A DNA stretch of 64,000 bases from Augochlora pura (Eukaryota > Arthropoda > Insecta > Hymenoptera > Halictidae). Below, in pieces: positions 47,961-59,380 of the stretch (position 1 is its first letter; every line of letters starts with the position of its first letter). The translations under genes and the position numbers were made by a program. Under the pieces are notes generated by a model. The model ran no database searches and had not been told where the DNA came from. It worked only from the letters and a program-made list of their open reading frames with translations. The DNA lies in assembly GCF_028453695.1 (NCBI RefSeq), contig NC_135774.1:13578001-13642000 (forward strand), given 5' to 3'.

Positions 47961-48780
47961 CGTCAACGCTATTCCAAAAAGTACCAACTTCGCGAAAGCA
48001 CGTTGTTCGAATGATCCAGAGGCAGGCTAGGAGCGGAGGGAGCCGACGATAAAGAGAAGTACAAGATGCTGGCCATAAATGGCGCGCGCGACAAGGACGA
48101 AGGGCGACGGTGTCCCGACGACGTGTACGTATGTGGATCCGTTTAGGAACGCATCACACGCCAACGGGGGTCGTCGGCGACTGGGAAGGGAAGGGGCGCC
48201 GGGGGAGGGGCGCAGCGCGTGCACAATGGCCACGTCCGTCAAGGTTGGATCCTCTTAATTAACTCGACTGGTTACATCGTTCCTTCTCTCGTGGACATTC
48301 CGCGTGTACTCCGTCCATTCCTGAAGATGCTCTTCTTCGGGCCCGGGGTCCGTTCCTCGACCTTCCATTCTCTTCACCGTGTGCATGCGAGAGACCGCGG
48401 TATCCTTTTGTCGGGATGAGTTGTGTCGCCGCGTAGCGGCCGCTGGTGTCCGTCGTTATTATATCACTCTCATTATGCGGGCTTGCGCCAAAGGCGGTAC
48501 CGGTCCGATCTCTCATACGTCCCCGTTCCGCTCTGCTCTGCTCTCTGCTCTCTGCTCTTCTCTTCGGAGCCGCGAAGAAGGGACACAATGAAGCAAACGA
48601 GAGAACCGGGCACCAGAAAACTACCGTGAGACGATCAACGGGCGCTCTCGATTCCTCGCAGGTGCTGCCAGATCCTTGATAACTGGTCGGCATCGACTTC
48701 CGGGGTGTTGGTCGCTGCGCAAGACACACAACACGCTAAACGTTGCTCGGTTGGCCGGGCCCTCTTTGGAGAACGAGAGC
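47961..48780. other. GC-rich island with GCTCT repeats
   Basis: A short (GCTCT)n/(CTCTCTG) run at 48530-48564. The 156-codon minus frame over 48259-48729 is Arg/Ser-rich without recognisable motifs. Confidence 0.5.
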
Positions 48781-49240
48781 TACGAGGTTTTCTGGATGTA
48801 AATAGTTTAATGCCTATAGGAAGCTAGGTTAGAGATGGTACTACAGGATTTGAAAATGGGTTATATAAGAATAGACTAGGTTTGTAGTTTAGATCTGATA
48901 GTTCAGGGTTTGAGAATGAGTGGGATTCTCTTGGAATGGTAGCTAAATTAGGTATGATTAATGAGCTAGGTTAAACTTAACACTTCAGGGTACGGAAATG
49001 ATTGAGATACTCTATGACCAGACTAAATTAGATTTTACTAGGAAGTCAGATCGGAGCTGATACTCCGAGGTTTGAAAATTATTTGGATCCTCAAAGAAGG
49101 GTAGTTTTAAATTATATTTGACTACATAGCTAGTTCGGAGAATTATTATTTGAAAAATATTAAAATCTTCTATGAACAATAGCTAAATTACACTAGACTA
49201 TATAGTTCAGATTTGACACCCTAGTGTCTTAAAATAATTT
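48781..49240. repeat. Diverged ~80-bp tandem repeat, about six copies
   Basis: The anchor word RTTTGAAAATG or close variants recurs near 48847, 48907, 48989, 49069, 49147 and 49225. Spacing is about 78-82 bases, except the first interval of about 60. Between anchors each unit carries an AGCTAAATTA or GACTAAATTA block, an AGCTAGGTTA or TAGTTCAGAT block, and a CTTCAGGG or CTCCGAGG block. The copies are old and diverged, in AT-rich DNA. Confidence 0.75.
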
Positions 49241-49440
49241 GAAGTATTCCTGGTATCGTCTTTCAAAGGCAATGCTCGTCAACCCTAGACACCAATGTTC
49301 TGCTACATTTATCCCCAATAAATGAAAACTAAGAGACAAACTAAAAATAGTTAGGTAGCTTCTAGGTAGACATATAGACAACAAAGTCTGCAGTCTAGGT
49401 ATAGTATATACTGAACCTGTGACAATGTTTAATCATCCTG
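49241..49440. other. AT-rich edge of the tandem array
   Basis: Non-coding, with no copies of the repeat visible beyond about 49240. Confidence 0.5.
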
Positions 49441-50059
49441 TTGAACAATCTCAGCCAAACCCCTTCAGCAATAAGAAGACTCCTCGCATGGAATCTTTGC
49501 AGGTTCTTTGACCCCAGGATTCTTCGATTACAGGTGTCTATAATTTTTCTAAAGGATCGTTACCGTCCGAGAGAAGTAGATGCAAGGACTCCGCAACGGG
49601 GAAAGGACCTAGATCGATCTTCCTACCGAGGGTATTCGCGTCGCGAGAGGTCATTAGGCTCCCAAGCTGCGTCGGATCTCGGATGTCGTCGACGCAGGAC
49701 GATAAATTTCCGAGGAGGTCCGCCCGGGGATAACGAGGATTTAGAGATACTGCGCGAGGATCCAGGGAGGGAGGCGAGGCAGGAGTCGGTGGGGGCCCCG
49801 TTCTTAACCCTGGTGGAACCCGTTGATCCCGGTGTCAGAGCGGAGGAGGACGCCTGGGAGTTGTCGCAGCCGCGGACCCGTGGAGCCGCGAGGGGCATCC
49901 GTAACGACCGTGAACGTAAGGGGGCGCAAAGGAACGTAAACGCGAGCGTAAAGAGCTTAAAACGTGCCTCGTAAACCGAGCTAACAATGTATACACACTG
50001 CGGGGAATTCTTCGGATGAGACTTTGACAGGAACTCCCTACCACCGCCGGCCACTTTTT
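49441..50059. other. GC-rich segment open on both strands
   Basis: A 177-codon plus frame (49441-49974) and a 143-codon minus frame (49623-50054) overlap. The plus frame has a plausible acceptor (TTTTTCTAAAG near 49553) and acidic, charged content. The minus frame is Ser/Pro-rich and ends at a possible donor CTCG|GTAGGA (GT at 49626-49625), with a GA array just upstream on that strand. I cannot choose between them and recognise neither. Confidence 0.2.
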
Positions 50060-50064
50060 CCTCC

Positions 50065-50108
<44 letters not shown>
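50060..50108. repeat. (CT)n microsatellite
   Basis: CT dinucleotides over about 49 bases with one CG interruption. Confidence 0.97.
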
Positions 50109-50113
<5 letters not shown>

Positions 50114-51930
50114 CCTTTCCTCCTTTGGCCCGGAACTCGCGAGATATACGAGCGAGTGCAACCTGCCCGGTAATGAATGCAAGCCGTAAAACAAGGATGC
50201 CTTGATTTACTCAGCGGACTAATGCCGAGAGCGCAGTATTAATAAATTATCGGTTATTAAGTGCGCGACCATCCTTTTTCGCTGCTGACCAGTCCCGTCA
50301 CGCCGTTTCCCCTTTTTGCTCGCGGTGCAATGCTGCAACGGTGCATCCCGGCTGCCTCTATTAGATCCTGGTTTAGCGGCCAGCGCGTTCCTCCAGTTTA
50401 ATTCGATTTCCTTTTAATTAGCCAAAGGAAGATGAAGTGTCGAGAGCTACGCAGATAGCGCAGCCTGTGCGATTGCTCCCAATTATCAGGGACATGCGCG
50501 GACAGATTTGCTTCTTCCTTATTGACCAATATCGGATTATCAATGCGCGGCTGTAACGAAGTTATTGTTAGAGAATAAGAACAATTCGACGTTCTGAGAG
50601 TCCTCTTTAAAATGCAGATAAAATAGTCTCTGCTGTATCGATTTTTAATCTCAAAGCTCTGTAGTCTAGTGTCTCAACACTAAATATACAGAGATCTAAA
50701 ATACTGAATAAAGAAATATCTTGAAATAAATTAAATAAAAAGTGTGAAGCGTTAATTATAACACTGCAGTAATGCAAGGGGACTGCAGTTCTACTCTCAG
50801 CATGGCATTTCAGTCATTACTAATAAATATATCTTCATACCATTTCTATTAATAAATCACCACTAAACATTTTAGAGCAAATAATCCAAGAGTAAATAAT
50901 TTAGAACGCGAGAGTAAATTCCACCATTTTGTACCTCTTCCGTGCCAATTTCCAACTATAGCTGCACCGCGAACGGTCTGCGGGTATCGCCGATGGCTAC
51001 GGGACAGTGTGGGTGAGTCTAGGACTCCGATAATCCCCGATCGGACGCGTATAAAGTAAATAAAATGGCACCGGGCGCCGTACGCTACCCCGCTCGATGC
51101 CGTACCTGTGTATAAATGGTTCGTAATCTCGGGACGGGCAGGACCACCATGACCGCTCCGTGGTCTCTCCCGTGTAATACGACAGACTCGTAACTCATAT
51201 CAGGGCGCCCACGCCCTCAGGTAGCGGCGACAACGCCGGACAACATCGGACACCCAGGGCGAGGACACTCAATTAGGTTCCTCTCCTTCCATCGCGTTCT
51301 ACCGATAAAACCTCCCTGCTCGAGTTCGTGGACGGGAGAAGGACGCAGCTGTATCAACCTGACCGCGGACACCTTGCGCTCTTTCTGCACCTTTCTTTCA
51401 TCCTACGAATCCCTATCCTCACAACTTCCATCCCTTTTGCAGCTCGGAGAAAAATTGTTCTAAGCAGAGCCGGTAATTAGGTGTGACTTTTTTGAAATAC
51501 TGAAACTTTACATACCTCGATAGATAATAAAGATTCAAGACTCTAGATTTTATATGCACCTTTCTTTTTCTTCTCATATTTTCTTAAAATTTCTTTTCAA
51601 GATTCTGTGAGGCTGAATTCTAATATCAATGTACAAAATTTTATAGAGCGTTCAATAACGTTTCTAGTTACGAGGTATATATCTATTTATCTCTTAAAAC
51701 TCTTAAAACACTTTTCGTTTTTAATAGTTTCTCTAATCGATCGAAGCAATTTTTATCACAGAAAAATTAAATTTTAATTCCTTTTTGTACAGGAGTTAAA
51801 TGTGGGACAATTCGCAAGTCTTCAAGAAAGAAGTCTGCAATAAATCTACTATTAGACAAGAGGGATAGTCAATTTAAAAAACCACCTAACCCAAAAGGAA
51901 TAAATTCGAAGAAAGGTGATGGGGGAAGAA
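50109..51930. other. Alternating GC-rich and AT-rich blocks; no gene
   Basis: GC-moderate to 50550, AT-rich to 50930, GC-rich to 51450, AT-rich to 51930. GTATAAAGT near 51052 is followed at once by a 16-codon frame in good context (AAAATGGCACC), but nothing supports a gene. Confidence 0.5.
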
Positions 51931-52113
51931 GTCATGATCGCGGCACGAAAGTTTGCAGGCTGATGACGAGGACCGCTTAACGAGCCCGCTGAATTCGAGC
52001 GAAGCGAGGAGAGAGAGGACAGAACGTGTCCAGAGGCGGGCGAAATTTCCTGGAGCCGCGGGGTCGTCGGTCGACCGAAGAAAGGAAGAGTTTCACGGGT
52101 AGCCGGAAGGACC

Positions 52114-52210
52114 ATGGCCGAAGATAGGCTCAGCCGGTGGTCACACACCCACGACGACGCGGGGAACGACAAGGGCTATTACGACGACTACCACGTCGAC
52201 GGTGGTGCAG
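52114..52210 (+). CDS. Candidate coding first exon, phase-1 donor
   Basis: This is the best coding candidate in the window. An ATG in a strong context (AGGACCATGGCC) starts a frame that reads MAEDRLSRWSHTHDDAG and continues with an Asp/Tyr/Gly-rich segment. At GGTGCAG|GTACGATCGG it reaches a consensus donor (GT at 52211-52212) after 32 codons plus one base. Without splicing the frame would stop after 40 codons. Codon positions behave like coding DNA: first positions are G-rich, second positions A-rich, and third positions mostly C or G. The exon lies in a GC-rich island, and a weak acceptor-like TTTGCAG occurs near 51957, so it may be a 5' terminal or a second exon. I do not recognise the protein. 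A hydrophilic acidic N-terminus of this kind would fit a cytoplasmic tail or a soluble regulator, but that is inference. No downstream exon in the matching phase could be identified in the window. An antisense 106-codon frame (51852-52172) overlaps it. Confidence 0.4.
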
Positions 52211-52212
52211 GT

Positions 52213-53400
52213 ACGATCGGCAAGAGATCGGTATAATGAGCAGAACCAATATTAGTCGGTGTGGCCACCGTCCGGCAAAGGAGTTGGCGAACGAGCACCG
52301 TAGCCGAGGGATCAGCCGGGTAATTGCCATTACGATATCATCTAAATGCTCTCACGGCTGTCCGTAATGAAGACACACACGGACATTGGATTCGAACACC
52401 TACGTGCGCCGGCGAATACCGCGGCGATCTTTCGCGCGCGCGTCTCCTCAACATCGTAGCTTACCCGCCACGGTTCCTCTCCGGGCTTCACTCCTCACCT
52501 CGGTACACGTTACCCGCTTCCCTCCCCCCCCCCCCCCCCCTTCCAGCCCCGCCGTTGCCCGACTCGCCGTGACTGCCCAATGCCATCGACGAGATATGAG
52601 GCGTGTCTAATTACGCGATCGGTGCACGTCCAATCAAACTGCCTTCCTGTCGGCGATCACCGTCACCATTATCGCGATCGGCGCTCGACTATCGTCTCAC
52701 CCTTTTCCGTTCGCGCCTCCCCAGACTCGAGGCGAGTTTCGCCGAGTGTCTCGCCTTGCTAAGCCTGACCCTACCTTCGAATTGCTCCTCGCCCGGTCTC
52801 GGGGGAACAGGTTTCATTCTGACAATATCCTGTCACGATTACGACCAACCGGGCTACCTCCGACGCCCTTTCGATCTCTGTGTCTTCGCCGAATTTGTCT
52901 GTCGCTGATCTGGCGGGATGTTTCGTGAGAAAATGTCCTGAGCGATATACCTTATCGCACGTTGACACATTTTGGTCATTGGTTTAATTGGCTGTTGACT
53001 TAAGATGTTATGTATCGGTGATTCTTTATTGTTAGAAATTTCTTAGTAAATTGTTCAGTGACATTAATTATTTCAGCCAAATCCTTCCTAATTTAGTAAT
53101 TTAGAAGTACAGATTTTGTAGACTTTTGGATAAAAGAAAAATTGTCTAACATTAGAGGCTACCTCCCAGAAATTTAAATATCAGTCTTCCAATGTCTTTA
53201 TAGTTTTATACTCGATGTATTTAATTTTATCATAAATCCAGAAAATCTTGAGTTCAATTATCAGTGAATAATTTATCCTCCAGTGGCAATATACAGAGAT
53301 TCGATAAAAATATTCTTATATTCTTTTATAAGCTTAATCGATGCTACAGTGGTACCAATAATTTTTCGAGAGGCATTACACAATTTTTGCAATAGCAGCT
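52213..53400. other. GC-rich island with C17 run, then AT-rich spacer
   Basis: If the 52114 exon is real this is the start of its intron. Frames at 52324-52908 are low complexity or unrecognised. AT-rich from 52930. Confidence 0.45.
52524..52540. repeat. C17 homopolymer
   Basis: Seventeen consecutive C. The length is likely to be unreliable in sequencing. Confidence 0.95.
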
Positions 53401-54420
53401 GACCTCTTTGCGCAACACGTACGGGGCCCCGTGTCGCGTTTCCGCGTGACGTCGGTCCCTTCGTGGGACAATCGAGCGACGGCGCGCCGTCTCGTATTTT
53501 TCCGCAGACTACATTATTATAACCACCCAGAGGCGTGAACTTTTCGCGGCGGTGCCGATCAGATTGCGCAGGAATTCCCGGCAATTTGCACGTGGTTCGT
53601 GGAATAATTTTCCGTTAAAATTGTAAATGTGATACGCAACGGCCGCATAATCACGCCGGTGTACACGGCCCGACGAAATCTCGTTAAGTCAACACGGGGA
53701 GCCACGGCGGATACGCGTTGGTCCGCGACTAACCTTTCGACGTGACTTTCCTGCGATCAAACTCGTTCCGTGATAAGATCGTCCGGATGGCGTTACGTTC
53801 AAAGCCGGCGTATTATGCCGAACGTAATCTCTCTCTCTCTCTCTCTCCCCCGCGTCGATGGTGTTCGCGGGCACCGCCGATTTTTCGGTCATACGGGAGT
53901 TCTCCCGGCGGCGCGGGAAAATCGAGCGACGCGGGAGCGGATTCGAACGTGCTATCTTCACGCATCACGGCCACCGGTAATTGCAGATTTTACTCGCAAT
54001 CAGAGCATGAATTTATTGGCCGAGTATGGGAGGCTCGATTACGTTCGGCCGGCCGATCGCAGGCCAGGCCTTTCCCTGCGAACTTATTGGACCGCGTTAC
54101 GCGAACATCGCTAATTAGAGTCGTTGTAATACCCGCGACGATCAATGATCGCGAATCCTGTACACATTTGTCATACCCACTGCCGGGTTCGCTTCGCTGG
54201 GAAAATCCCGCACGGGGGTGGGGGACGCTCGTGGCGGTAATTTATGCATTTTCCTCGCGGCCCCGAGGATGCGGGAACATGCTAACGCGTGTAATGAAAA
54301 GGCTGCGGAATGAGCATACAGGGTGGACGTCTTCATTTCGATCGCGGCGGTCTGGAGCGAGAAAAAACCGCACCCTTCGCGATCTCTCATCGCAGGAAAT
54401 AATGTCAGAGCATTTCTGAA
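53401..54420. other. GC-rich island with CT array
   Basis: The 225-codon plus frame at 53742-54419 crosses the CT array (Leu/Ser run) and matches no family I recognise. Confidence 0.5.
53827..53851. repeat. (CT)n microsatellite
   Basis: About ten CT units ending in a C run. Confidence 0.94.
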
Positions 54421-56280
54421 TGTGGATTTAACTCGTCATTTTTGCTGTTTAATGAAGGGATTATTAATCTTGTCGATTCTTCGGTGTAAGGTTAGTAATA
54501 GAGATACAGTTTTATACAGTCTTTGATGAATTTACTTGTCATGATTTAAGAATCATAATAAATTATTTTGCTTATCTAATACTAATACTAATAATAGTGT
54601 TTGCTAATATCTTTAGAATTTTTATATTAAACTCTGAAGATTCTTGAGTAATTTTTATCAGAAGTGTACAAAATCTTCAATCAAATCCTGCTGCTTGACA
54701 CTAGATCTTCCAAACCAGTAAAAAGAACTGGTTTTTGAGAGGAATATCTGAATAAACTCTGAAGTTTAAATAAAAAAAATCTCCCCGTTGATCGCGTCTA
54801 AAACTCAATACCTCTAGCTTTATCACGAAAAATGTGTCAAAATTAAAAAGCAACTAGCAAGTGTTGCCCTTAGTCGACGCTGGTGGGTTTAATATTAAGA
54901 CCCTTGACCCGCCCTAAACCCGAGACACCCATAAGCCATTACGAAAGCGGCCACCCTGTATAAATGAATCGATGCAGCCGATCGAACAGGAACGATTACC
55001 GAACAGAAGCGGCTGCGCTGTCGCGTCGCGGGGAATCGCGGCCATTATTAATGTTTACAAGCCCGGCCCGAGGTAGCCTAACAAGACGGTTTCTCCGGGA
55101 CGATCGGTTCGCGCGAATAGTACGAATCAATTCTATAAATACCGGGCACGGTCTGGAGACCTGGGTATCTGGAACGGAGAGTTTCGTGAAAGTCTGCGGT
55201 CGGCCGGCGTTCTATTTGGCCGCGTGTGTAGACGCTGCGTGGCACCGCTTCCTGATCGACGTGTCACGGCCAGCAGCGCGCGCGGGTACAAGCCCGTGGA
55301 ATATCGGCGAGTCTAACGCGCCGCGGCGCATGTTCGCGGTGCAAACATGTCAAAAGGCGTGTTCGTCGGATATGGGGGCACCGTGCTCCGACAACCTGGG
55401 TGGCGGACACGTTTCGAATCTCATCACCCTAGCGATGGATGCTGGGTGTTGAACCCGTTTCGCTCAACCGATCAGAAAAGATGAACCGACAGACACGTTG
55501 CTCCGTTACGGTGTCCTACGAATGCTGGGCTAAACTCCGTTGGCGAGCACCTTGAGGAAATGATGATTCTACGGCAGCAAGTTCCATACAATTCAGTTAT
55601 GTCTAATCGAAGCGTTTCGAGGAAACGATTTTGAAGAGGATAGAAGGGTTTGTAATGCCCTAAAGCAGGCATCGGTAAAGACTCTAATTATAGAAGATAG
55701 GGACATAATTGGCTTTTCAAAAAATCGACCGAAGAGACTTTATTTTACAGAAACATACTATAATAGTTTTACTAGCTACTGAGTCTATATCAACGTTATT
55801 AATGTGAGATACTTGTAAAATATTTTACAAGATACAACACTTGTAATTATCCAAAATGTAACATAGAGAAATACATTCAACAATGTTTGAGATCTTCCAA
55901 CAGATCTGTCAAAGGACTATGTCATACACTAACATCTATTTGCTGAATTAATGTCTAATTCAGGCCTGATCCAAAGCCTACCTTCATAAGAAAAAATTTA
56001 CTATACCCTGTTTTATTAGAAAAGTAAAATTCCTTTCGCATTTCCTTCGTTCAATGAACAATCTTCTCAATGCAAGTATCGCTACTTGGCATCGTTAATT
56101 TGTAATTTAAACAGCGTTCAATGAAACGATGATAAAGTTGTTTGTGCAGCATAATTCGTTGAAATATTGCTCTCGACAGGTTAAAAATTGTCGTTCATTC
56201 ATTGATGGAATAGCGTTCAGCGTACGTAACTTAGTAACGCCAAGTCATAGAACAAGCTCGCTTAGGATAATATCATTCAC
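54421..56280. other. AT-rich, GC-rich, AT-rich; no recognised gene
   Basis: The GC-rich core holds a 162-codon plus frame (54964-55452). It has Cys residues clustered in its last third and no recognisable domain. The flanks are AT-rich. Confidence 0.45.
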
Positions 56281-57920
56281 GGGGCCAAATAACGATTTGT
56301 AAACGATCATTCGAACAATCACGTGGCTCGAATGTTCGCCGAGCAGATCATCCTGGATACCCAGCTCGCGCCAATATTGCTAATGAAAATTCCTTTGCAG
56401 TAAACTGAACGTGGTAGCTGGAAGCCCGGAGGCTGGCATCGTCCAGTCAAACGGACAATCTGGCGTCTAAATGCGAGTCGTCAATCTGCGGGAGCATTCA
56501 GCCCGACGTGTCCCTGAAGAGAAGTCCGCGGAGGACCTTCAACAATCGGTTAACGAAGTGCGCGGACGATAACAGTGGAAACTAATCAATGTTTATTACG
56601 CCGTCGACGGTGGTTTCTCTTGTTTGGATACCGATCGGTCCAGTCGGTGATTCGCGGCCGTCTGCCCCGGTATATGCAACAGTGTGAGCATGAAAATCCG
56701 TCTCAGCTTACGGATCAATTAAGTTAACGACCGGCAGGTAGCATGGCGGCGCGTTAACGCGGCGGCTTCGCGCGAACACGCGGCCGAGGACGCCCTTAGA
56801 GAGCCCCAACTGGTGGACTCCTCTTTCTCTCTACGGTGGTTGCGCTTCAAGCCGCATAAACACGGCCGTGTCGACGTCGCGGGTTTATTAACGCCGACAA
56901 TTATACCGCCGCCGGCTAGGCGTGATTTACAAGGGGAGTTCGTGAAACGTTGCAACCTTCGGCCGTGCCTTTTGCCGGCCGCGAACACGTACCACAACCG
57001 GCGTCGTTCTCGAAACGGCTCGGCTGCAAAACGGGCAAAACGAGCCGCGGCGCGACCGGGGAGAAACGGTTCGTGGAAGCTGGCCGGTCCACGAGCGAGG
57101 CAGCGAGGAAATTTTAGGGTTGGTCCGGAGGACAAACCAGACCCGACCGCGTCGGTTCCGGGTGGGTCATTACCATAAGTATGTGACCAGCGGCCGGACT
57201 CTCGACGTGTTATGATAATCGTTGCAGGTGTACGGGGTGTCGGGTTTTGCGCGATAATTTACAGCCGGCGTTACGATCGATTTTATGACGAATGTTCGCG
57301 GACAGCGGGGTGGTCGGGCCGCGATCGGGCCGAGGCCCGGAACCGACCGGTATCGCCCGGGATCGCGGCGGATCGAGATGAAGAGTTTAAATAAAAAAAA
57401 AAAGAAGGGCGGACGAACCTTGTGTGTGCCCGGTGCGCGTACCTGTAAACTCGCCGCGTAACTCTTTCTATAGCGCGCAACCGGCCCAAGAATGTGGCTA
57501 CCTTTCCGTTCCGAGAAGAAAGCCAAGTGGACTTGAACCCTGGAAACCCGCGCGGTCTCTACCCCGGGCCCAGGATTCCCCTAATTTGTTTGAGTGAAAC
57601 AATATCGAGTTACGAGCGATGCTATCGCTGGTACACGCACGTGCTACGGCACACGGAAGGTTCATCGCGGCCCTCTGACGAGCTACCGTGCCGAGCTATC
57701 TTCACGAATCTCTTGCTCGGCCCGAAAAGAAGAAGCAACCGTACCGGAGGTGGAGGAAGAACGGGAAGAGGAGGACGACGAGAACGAAACGACTGCGGGA
57801 CGACTGGGCTCCCTTTCCGACGCAATCGCGCTGCATTTCTGCCGGCGAGCCTCTTCGCAGATACATACTCCGCTATCCGAACTAATTGCCGAACTAACTA
57901 CGGAACCCTTCGGTAGTCTG
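56281..57920. other. GC-rich island with overlapping frames
   Basis: Frames over 56719-57178 are open on both strands. At 57494-57923 three plus-strand frames overlap. One of them (57594-57923) ends in an acidic Glu/Asp run followed by a mixed C-terminus, which looks the most protein-like. None is recognised. An A11 run lies at 57393-57403. Confidence 0.4.
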
Positions 57921-59340
57921 TGAACTTTGTGCAGAATTTATGTCTCATTTGCGTGAGACAATTTCGAAATAATTTGTGACGATCATATGTCAATGATTAG
58001 AGAAATGTAGTTGCGTTTGGTTAGGATCATTTATAATATTATTTTTCAATTTTGTCTTATGTATATTTCAAGGACGATTCTCTATATATATATTAGATTT
58101 TCATTAGCTTTGATAAAACATATGAGAATTTAAATTAATTGTCAGAAACCATGTCGAATAACAGCGACTAATTGTCACGTAAAAATGAAATGAAAAGAAA
58201 TATTGGAACTTGAAGCGACATATAAATAATATTAAATATTATCTAGTAATGAGATGGACCACTGTTAATCCGTAAGAAAATCAATAAATTCACTTATGGC
58301 GAACGAAGTTAAGAAGAGTCTTTCTCTTACGTAATCAGCGTCCATTTACGAGCGGCGAACGTAAATTGGCACCAAGGTAGCGAATCCTTGAAAATAATAG
58401 AAATGAGCAATTCCGCGGAATGAAAGATCGTGGGAGTCCCCGTAATTGGAAAAGTGCGCCAAGGATAATGGAACATTCCGACGAAGTAACATTCGGGTAA
58501 TAGGTGTTCGGATAATGGGGGGTTCCGGCGTGCGCGCCAGTTGGGATCGGCTCGCGCTACGGAGGGGAAACAGAGACGAAAATGTCACGGTTCATTGAAT
58601 GGAATTGGAATCGTGGCGGCGCGGGGTGACTCTGGAAACTAGGGTGAAGCTATATATAGAAGAAATACGTTTGTAAGGCCGTGACGGCGGACACAATTAC
58701 CCCATAAAACATTCAATAACGCTCGTATCGGATTTCCACATTTATCGCGGGCTCAGTGTCGCGAAAAAATCGCGTGATTGTATTTAAACAAAAAGAGTAA
58801 AAATATCGAGGTAAAAATATATATATAGAGAGAGAGAGCCTATGCCTCTACCTCTAAAGGTAGATACGATCTGGAGATTACGCGAAACATTTACCTCTAT
58901 CAATCTTATTTATATCCGTTCCGATTTCAACGATTATCCTTGTAATAAACTCTGCTTTACGAACAAGCGGGTACGTTCGACATTTCATTGAACAGTGTGC
59001 CCAGAAAGTAATCTCGCGGTTGTATCGGCGAAAGAAAGTTCATTCTAACGTCTAGATCGATTGCCGGTAGGTTCGAGGACACGACCCCGCCGGTTCAATG
59101 TAATAGCGCAGGCCCGGTTAAGCGTATATACATATATATAAGCGGTTGTTCCGGTCACTCTTTGTGAAAGGTGCCGTGCGTAGAAACGTTCCCTACTACC
59201 GTGGAAACTCTTTGACAAGCCGACACGCCACCCAGCGCGCGAAATTAGGGCCGTATCGAGCAAAAAAGGCACGATATCCTGGCCAGGACAAGATGTTCCT
59301 GCTTAAAATTCCACCCGTGGACCGTACGACGTGGCATCAA
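57921..59340. other. AT-rich then mixed non-coding
   Basis: AT-rich to 58330, then GC-moderate. Compound (AT)n(AG)n at 58817-58838. TATATAAG near 59134, about 23 bases upstream of GTCACTC, is a weak TATA/initiator-like pair. Confidence 0.45.
58817..58838. repeat. Compound (AT)n(AG)n microsatellite
   Basis: About five AT units followed by six AG units. Confidence 0.93.
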
Positions 59341-59352
59341 TGATGGATCCAC

Positions 59353-59380
59353 CTTCTCCTCCTCCTCCTCCTCCTTCTCC
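59353..59380. repeat. (CTC)n array
   Basis: Eight to nine CTC/CTT units. Antisense frames encode an Arg/Lys run. Confidence 0.94.

Noticed and set aside
53742..54419. 225-codon plus-strand frame
   Set aside because: It crosses a CT microsatellite, has no recognisable motif and is overlapped by other frames. Consistent with chance in GC-rich DNA.
57385..57405. AATAAA plus A11 run as a possible retroposed mRNA tail
   Set aside because: No target duplication and no recognisable gene body upstream. A simple A tract is enough to explain it.
57525..57545. tRNA-like T-loop on the minus strand (GGTTCAAGTCC)
   Set aside because: The five-base T-stem does not pair and no matching anticodon or D arms are found.
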